Shown here one piece after another: positions 59,968 through 64,000 of a stretch of 64,000 bases of DNA (within the stretch, counting starts at the first letter, position 1; every line of letters starts with the position of its first letter). Location of the stretch: contig NZ_JACVQA010000006.1 of the NCBI RefSeq assembly GCF_018881595.1, forward strand, positions 248,001 through 312,000, in the 5' to 3' direction. The translations under genes were made by a program, and so were the position numbers. This stretch comes from Polynucleobacter sp. UK-Gri1-W3 (lineage in GTDB: Bacteria; Pseudomonadota; Gammaproteobacteria; Burkholderiales; Burkholderiaceae). The notes under the pieces were generated by a model. It made no database searches and was not told where the DNA came from. It was given only the letters and a program-made list of their open reading frames with translations.

Positions 59968-60321
59968 ATGAAAACAATCATTCGATCAGTAATAGCGATC
60001 GCTATTGGATTCTCAATTGGCACTTCATATGCCGCTGATACTGGATCCATAAGCATCATCACCCCTTCGGATGGGGCTGTAGTGCAAGGTAGTGCAATCT
60101 CAAAATTAATCTATCGGGTTAAATTGGGTCCACAGGGAAATCATCTGCATGTCTACGTCGATGATCAAAAACCAATAGTTGATAGAGAGGTAACTGGCTG
60201 TCCATGCGCCGTTGATTTGCCTCCGCTCTCGCCCGGTAAGCACGTAATCATCGTCAAGGCAGCCCGTGCCGATCACAGCCTCACTGGATTGCAATCATCA
60301 ACTGTATTTATTACCAGATAA
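59968..60321 (+). CDS. Exported hypothetical protein
   Basis: A 117-residue protein with a signal peptide (MKTIIRSVIAIAIGFSIGTSYA). The mature part has ISIITPSDGAVVQGSAISKL and LPPLSPGKHVIIVKAARAD, an Ig-like beta pattern as in DUF4399-type proteins, and a GCPCAV motif with two cysteines. AAGGAGAAG lies upstream of ATG 59968. It stands behind FNR box 4. A sensing or binding role outside the membrane is possible. Confidence 0.72.
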   Translation: MKTIIRSVIAIAIGFSIGTSYAADTGSISIITPSDGAVVQGSAISKLIYRVKLGPQGNHLHVYVDDQKPIVDREVTGCPCAVDLPPLSPGKHVIIVKAARADHSLTGLQSSTVFITR

Positions 60322-60325
60322 AGAT

Positions 60326-60727
60326 ATGCAAAACTTACTCTACGCCCTCATTCAAAGCGTTCACAATTTGCTCGCCGTTCTTATAGTTGGGGTGGGTGCG
60401 TATGGTTTATTTTTTGCACTCAATCCAACTAAGAGGGCGTTAGCTACAGTCCAGTCATTTGCATGGGCTCTGCAGGGTGTTACCGGCGGGGCATTCGGGT
60501 TTACTACTTATCACTACTTCCATCAGCTTCCTGACATTCATGGGGTGGCGATTACTGCACTTATGATAAAGATCGCCTGTGTGGTTCCGGGATTTTCATT
60601 TGCCGCAACCTACGTATTATTTGGCCCGCAGTTTTCAAAGGTCATAGATAGGATATTTTGGTGGCCCATGTTCCTGTTTGGCGTTCTTGCATTAAGTTCT
60701 GCTGCATTCCTAAGATGGTTTTCATAA
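60326..60727 (+). CDS. Small integral-membrane protein
   Basis: A 133-residue protein with four membrane helices. The first contains QNLLYALIQSVHNLLAVLIVG, and histidines in HNLL, TTYHYFHQL and IHGV could bind heme or metal. ATG 60326 lies 4 bp past the preceding stop. It is probably co-transcribed with the exported protein under FNR control. No family is recognised. Confidence 0.72.
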   Translation: MQNLLYALIQSVHNLLAVLIVGVGAYGLFFALNPTKRALATVQSFAWALQGVTGGAFGFTTYHYFHQLPDIHGVAITALMIKIACVVPGFSFAATYVLFGPQFSKVIDRIFWWPMFLFGVLALSSAAFLRWFS

Positions 60728-60782
60728 CCATATACGTGGATTGCACATATCTCATAAATTTGAATGATTAGAAAGACTGACT

Positions 60783-61361
60783 ATGGAACACAAACTGCCC
60801 GCATTGCCCTATGAATTGGACGCATTAGAGCCCTATATCTCAAAAGAAACAGTGGAGTTCCATTACGGCAGGCATCACAAGGCCTATGTTGATAACCTCA
60901 ATACCTTAATCATGGGCACTGGCTTTGAAAACTCAACCTTAGAAGACATTATTAAGAATGCATCTGGCCCAATTTTTAACAATGCTGCTCAAGTATGGAA
61001 TCACACGTTTTACTGGATGGGGCTAGAGCCTTCCACTCCCGAAATTCCATTTGGAAAGCTTGCCAAAGCTATCGATGCAAAGTGGGGCTCATATGAGGCA
61101 TTCGTAGAGGATTTCTCAAAGGTAGCCGTTGGAACCTTTGGATCTGGGTGGGCCTGGCTAGTAAAAAAGGCAGATGGATCCCTAGAAATTGAATCAACAA
61201 GTAATGCAGTTACACCCCTAGTTACAGGATCTAAGCCCTTGCTCGCATGTGATGTGTGGGAGCACGCTTATTACATTGACTATAGAAATGCTCGCCCCCA
61301 TTACTTACATAGCTTTTGGAGGTTGGTGAACTGGGAGTTTGTTGAGAAGAATTTTGAGTAA
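60783..61361 (+). CDS. sodB: Iron superoxide dismutase
   Basis: A 192-residue Fe-type SOD. The metal ligands are H27 (EFHYGRHH), H74 (WNHTFYW), D157 and H161 ([12 protein letters not shown]). Q70 in NNAAQVWNH is placed as in Fe-SODs rather than Mn-SODs. The position behind a group of FNR-linked genes fits protection on return of oxygen. A hairpin lies 17 bp downstream. Confidence 0.96.
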   Translation: MEHKLPALPYELDALEPYISKETVEFHYGRHHKAYVDNLNTLIMGTGFENSTLEDIIKNASGPIFNNAAQVWNHTFYWMGLEPSTPEIPFGKLAKAIDAKWGSYEAFVEDFSKVAVGTFGSGWAWLVKKADGSLEIESTSNAVTPLVTGSKPLLACDVWEHAYYIDYRNARPHYLHSFWRLVNWEFVEKNFE

Positions 61362-61377
61362 GGTTTTAGTGCCCATA

Positions 61378-61406
61378 AAGATCATCAATCTCCAAAAGAT
61401 GATCTT
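61378..61406 (+). terminator. Hairpin after sodB
   Basis: AAGATCATC and GATGATCTT pair perfectly around an 11-base loop. No T run follows, so it may be a weak terminator or an RNA-stability element. Confidence 0.5.
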
Positions 61407-61436
61407 CTTACCAAAAATGTTGATTTACTCCTTATT

Positions 61437-61450
61437 TTGATTTGAATCAA
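61437..61450 (+). promoter_or_regulatory. FNR box 5, upstream of the 61527 gene
   Basis: TTGATTTGAATCAA is a perfect match. TATGAT at 61472-61477 is at the exact class II -10 distance (centre at -41.5). The transcript would start near 61485, 42 bp before the gene at 61527. Confidence 0.88.
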
Positions 61451-61526
61451 AAATTAAATTATTCATGTGCATATGATGAATCTAAGAGAACAACATCTGA
61501 TAAAGAAATGGTGAATAAGGGGTCAT

Positions 61527-61925
61527 ATGAGCTTAAATCATGCAGTAATTTGGATAGATCATGTGGAGGCCCATGTTATGCACATGGATGGGGGCGCCAG
61601 TGAATCGGAAATTATAAAAACTAAATCAACACACCCCCATCTACATCACAAAATGGGTGAAATTGGTTCGGGCAAGGTGGCATTTGATGCCAAGTACTTT
61701 GAATCGGTTATCAATGCCGTAAAGGATGCTAAAGAAATCCTTATTCTCGGCCCAGGGTTGGCAAAGGTAGAGTTAACAAAATACGCGCATCGACATGCCG
61801 CAGAAGTTGCCGAAGGAATTGTTGGCATAGAGACGGTTGATCATCCGACTGATAGGCAAATCCTGGCATTTGCTAGGAAATTCTTTTACAAGATCGATCG
61901 AATTTTAGAAGACCCCAGCATTTAA
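61527..61925 (+). CDS. Translational-machinery-type (eRF1-like) protein
   Basis: A 132-residue protein starting MSLNHAVIWIDHVEAHVMHM. KEILILGPGLAKVELTKYAHRHAAEVAEGI matches a family annotated as translational machinery protein, related to the eRF1/ribosome-hibernation fold. It is placed behind a perfect class II FNR promoter. AAGGGG lies upstream of ATG 61527. A role in ribosome protection during anoxia is possible but unproved. Confidence 0.82.
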   Translation: MSLNHAVIWIDHVEAHVMHMDGGASESEIIKTKSTHPHLHHKMGEIGSGKVAFDAKYFESVINAVKDAKEILILGPGLAKVELTKYAHRHAAEVAEGIVGIETVDHPTDRQILAFARKFFYKIDRILEDPSI

Positions 61926-61938
61926 AAGCGGAGTAAAT

Positions 61939-62205
61939 ATGAAAATTGAATTTATTGGCCCAGAAAAATTAGCAAAAGATGGTGGCGTTGACTATCCCAC
62001 ACTGGTTGATGGGCGCGAGTTTACTTCCCACTTCAGTTATGAGGTATTGGAGGATGTGGATCCCGGTGTTGTCCTGGGAGACCCTTTGGAGCACTTTGCG
62101 AGGCATAAATTGAAATTGCTATCAATTGCAGAGCAAAAGATTTTGGAGGGTCATGCCCATGCGAGCAAGATTGAGATATTCAGTAACGATTTAATTACGG
62201 ATTAA
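61939..62205 (+). CDS. DUF1488-like small protein
   Basis: An 88-residue protein. YPTLVDGREFTSHFSYEVLE and the final LKLLSIAEQKILEGH resemble DUF1488 (VDG..., SxEAL, IE.iA...I..G). No function is known. It follows the 61527 gene by 13 bp and has CGGAGTA upstream, so it is probably the second gene of that FNR-controlled operon. Confidence 0.7.
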   Translation: MKIEFIGPEKLAKDGGVDYPTLVDGREFTSHFSYEVLEDVDPGVVLGDPLEHFARHKLKLLSIAEQKILEGHAHASKIEIFSNDLITD

Positions 62206-62223
62206 TACATTTCAAAGAGAAAA

Positions 62224-62487
62224 ATGAGTAGAACATCACGTAAGCAGTCTGAGTTGGAGGATATTCCATCATCTGAGCAATGTATTGATGCAATCAGTCA
62301 TGTTGATGACAATTTCTCTGGAGGCGATTTGATGCAATCAACTGCAAAAGGCTTGGTATACAGCCTTTTGGAGACATTGGGATCTGTAGTAGGAGATCCA
62401 GACTTACCAAGTCACCTGCGTTCAGGTTATGAGGCTGCAATGGATGTAGCTAAGGAAGTAGAGGCAAGGATTGAGTCATTAGGCTAG
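62224..62487 (+). CDS. Small hypothetical protein
   Basis: An 87-residue acidic, helical protein starting MSRTSRKQSELEDIPSSEQC. No domain is recognised. It is probably the third gene of the FNR-controlled operon starting at 61527. The last 4 bp overlap the end of the convergent DUF2789 gene. Confidence 0.65.
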   Translation: MSRTSRKQSELEDIPSSEQCIDAISHVDDNFSGGDLMQSTAKGLVYSLLETLGSVVGDPDLPSHLRSGYEAAMDVAKEVEARIESLG

Positions 62488-62723
62488 GACGATTGCCTGA
62501 GCAAATTATTTAATAAATCAATTACTTCGGCCCAATCAGCATCTTCCAATAACTCAACCCTTAAAAACTCTTTTTGATTAGGACTCCACCATGCAGCATC
62601 TGCTAACAGTATGGATTCATCTAATGGAGCATGAGACTTAATGAAGGATTCAATTTCAGAGCATTTATTAGGTAGCCCCAACTGTTTAAAGAGATCTTTA
62701 AGGGATTCAAATGGCTTATTCAC
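62484..62723 (-). CDS. DUF2789 family protein (intact copy)
   Basis: A 79-residue protein. The GTG start at 62723 has AAGGAG five bases upstream. The sequence LKDLFKQLGLPNKCSEIESF, then LADAAWWSPNQKEFLRVELL and DADWAEVIDLLNNLLR matches DUF2789. A second, broken copy lies at 57924-58154. The function is unknown. Confidence 0.85.
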   Translation of the reverse strand: MNKPFESLKDLFKQLGLPNKCSEIESFIKSHAPLDESILLADAAWWSPNQKEFLRVELLEDADWAEVIDLLNNLLRQSS

Positions 62724-62814
62724 GCTAACTCCTTCTTTATATTTAATTTATACGCCGATAAAAATTAACCTGCAAGTATCTTGCTATATGCATGGAAAGG
62801 TATAGGATAAAAAC

Positions 62815-64000
62815 ATGAGTGAAAACCGAATTGAGCATGACACTATGGGCGATATTGAGGTATCCAATGCAAATTTATGGGGCTCTCAAACTCAAAGAGC
62901 TCTCATGCATTTTGATATTTCCACTGAAAAGATGCCTCTAGAGTTTCTCTGGGCTTTAGCTGAGGTTAAGCGCGCCTGCATTTTGGCCAATATTCATCTC
63001 GGTTTATTTTCCATGCGCAAAGGAGAGCCTTTGTTACTGGCTGTAGAGGAAGTAATCATGAAATTACATTGGAAAGAGTTTCCCCTCTCAATATGGCAAA
63101 CAGGCTCAGCGACTCAAACCAATATGAATATGAATGAGGTCATAGCTAATCTGGCAACTCGATTAGCGGAGATGGAGTCTGGCCCAAAACGCCAATTTCA
63201 TCCAAACGATGATGTCAATGCTGGGCAATCATCCAATGATGTCATTCCAACAGCCATTCATGTGGCTGGGGTATGTCAGATCAAGCAGTATTTACTACCT
63301 ATTCTGGATGAGTTGATAGACACTTTTGAGAAAAAGAGTAAGGATTTCTCAGGAATCACCAAGGTTGGCAGAACACACCTTCAAGATGCGGTGCCTCTTA
63401 CTCTTGGCCAAGAGTTTTCTGGATACCTTTCTCAGCTGCGCATCGCTAGATGGGCAATACAACTAGCATTGTCGAGCTTGTCTGAGCTTGCAATAGGTGG
63501 TACTGCAGTGGGAACTGGAATCAACACAACCCAGGAATTTGCAAAATTGGTTGTTGAAAATCTCTCCCTCTCGACTGGCATTGATTTTACCGAAGCGGAG
63601 AATAAGTTTGCCGCAATAGCGGGAAGTGAAGTGCTTGTAAATATGCACGGGGCACTTAAAACGCTAGCAATTGCTTTAATGAAGATCTCTACAGATATTC
63701 GATTGATGGCTTCTGGTCCGAGGGCTGGGCTGGGAGAAATTAGCATTCCTGAAAATGAGCCTGGAAGCTCAATCATGCCGGGAAAAGTGAATCCCACCCA
63801 ATGTGAAGCACTTGCCATGATTTGTTATCAAGTAATGGGAAACGATGTGACTATCGGAATGGGCGCTGCATCAGGCAATTTTGAGCTCAATGTATTTAGG
63901 CCGTTGATTCTTCATAACTTCCTTCAAAGTATTCGCCTGCTTGCCGATGGTATGAATTCCTTTAATCAGCATTGCGTTAAAGGGATTGAGCCAAATCTAA
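62815..64000 (+). CDS. fumC: Class II fumarate hydratase (3' truncated by window edge)
   Basis: 395 complete codons of a FumC-type fumarase are in view; the frame is open to the window end. It starts MSENRIEHDTMGDIEVSNAN. HPNDDVNAGQSSNDVIPTA, TKVGRTHLQDAVPLTLGQEF and the signature GSSIMPGKVNPTQCEA are all present, the last holding the catalytic Ser loop. It catalyses fumarate-malate interconversion with no iron-sulfur cluster, so it works under oxidative stress. Confidence 0.96.
   Translation, partial: MSENRIEHDTMGDIEVSNANLWGSQTQRALMHFDISTEKMPLEFLWALAEVKRACILANIHLGLFSMRKGEPLLLAVEEVIMKLHWKEFPLSIWQTGSATQTNMNMNEVIANLATRLAEMESGPKRQFHPNDDVNAGQSSNDVIPTAIHVAGVCQIKQYLLPILDELIDTFEKKSKDFSGITKVGRTHLQDAVPLTLGQEFSGYLSQLRIARWAIQLALSSLSELAIGGTAVGTGINTTQEFAKLVVENLSLSTGIDFTEAENKFAAIAGSEVLVNMHGALKTLAIALMKISTDIRLMASGPRAGLGEISIPENEPGSSIMPGKVNPTQCEALAMICYQVMGNDVTIGMGAASGNFELNVFRPLILHNFLQSIRLLADGMNSFNQHCVKGIEPNL

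Noticed and set aside
1..64000. CRISPR array
   Set aside because: No regularly spaced direct repeats or cas genes were seen; the repeats found are inverted repeats, tRNA fragments and short operators.

Overview
The window looks like the chromosome of a Polynucleobacter-like betaproteobacterium (Burkholderiaceae). The evidence is the moderate G+C content, the order rpsP-rimM-trmD-rplS / NUDIX / CobD-like / rsgA / M48 / orn / mogA / pmbA, and the betaproteobacterial character of most proteins. The genus is inferred from recall, not from a database search. No rRNA gene, intact standard tRNA or CRISPR array was seen.

Layout. 1-5.8 kb is an acyl-CoA oxidation block: truncated histone-deacetylase-like amidohydrolase, acyl-CoA ligase, ETF beta and alpha, and a long acyl-CoA dehydrogenase. 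5.8-16 kb is housekeeping: the ribosomal protein S16/L19 operon with RimM and TrmD, then RsgA, an M48 protease, oligoribonuclease, MogA and PmbA. 16-24.5 kb is mostly transport (orphan TRAP binding protein, a divergent NRAMP protein, TSUP, a dicarboxylate symporter), followed by a cassette of a TIGR03643 protein, an iron-sulfur photolyase/cryptochrome and a DUF2256 protein. 24.5-34 kb holds envelope proteins (DUF3300, Rap1a/Tai-like), GST, an SbtA-like bicarbonate transporter, CoA-transferase with HMG-CoA lyase, and ClcA. 34-42.2 kb is a four-gene minus-strand operon encoding three transglutaminase-type proteins and a fused circularly permuted ATP-grasp/alpha-E protein, a predicted peptide or amide ligation system. 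42.4-45.3 kb has GST, cupin, a small protein, a PHB depolymerase and a 70-residue protein.

45.3-49.5 kb is an accessory segment. An IS3-family element sits in the terminator that follows a tRNA-Lys 3'-end fragment. Two toxin-antitoxin modules then lie between three copies of that tRNA-Lys 3' fragment (A, B, C). No integrase is visible.

49.5-52.5 kb holds small envelope proteins and a PgaC-like glycosyltransferase with an outer-membrane barrel. From 53.3 kb to the end the genes form what looks like a local FNR stress regulon. An FNR protein with its iron-sulfur cysteines is followed by five perfect FNR boxes (TTGAT-N4-ATCAA) within 7 kb, next to a universal stress protein, a YceI protein, several small proteins of unknown function and a tRNA-like sequence with an abnormal anticodon arm. 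Intermixed are Ohr, TrxC, an isochorismatase-like hydrolase, a SemiSWEET, Fe-superoxide dismutase and the start of fumC. A DUF2789 gene occurs twice, once intact and once with an in-frame TGA.

Most promising for novelty are the FNR-controlled cluster of small unknown genes, the tRNA-Lys-fragment/toxin-antitoxin array, and the transglutaminase/ATP-grasp operon.
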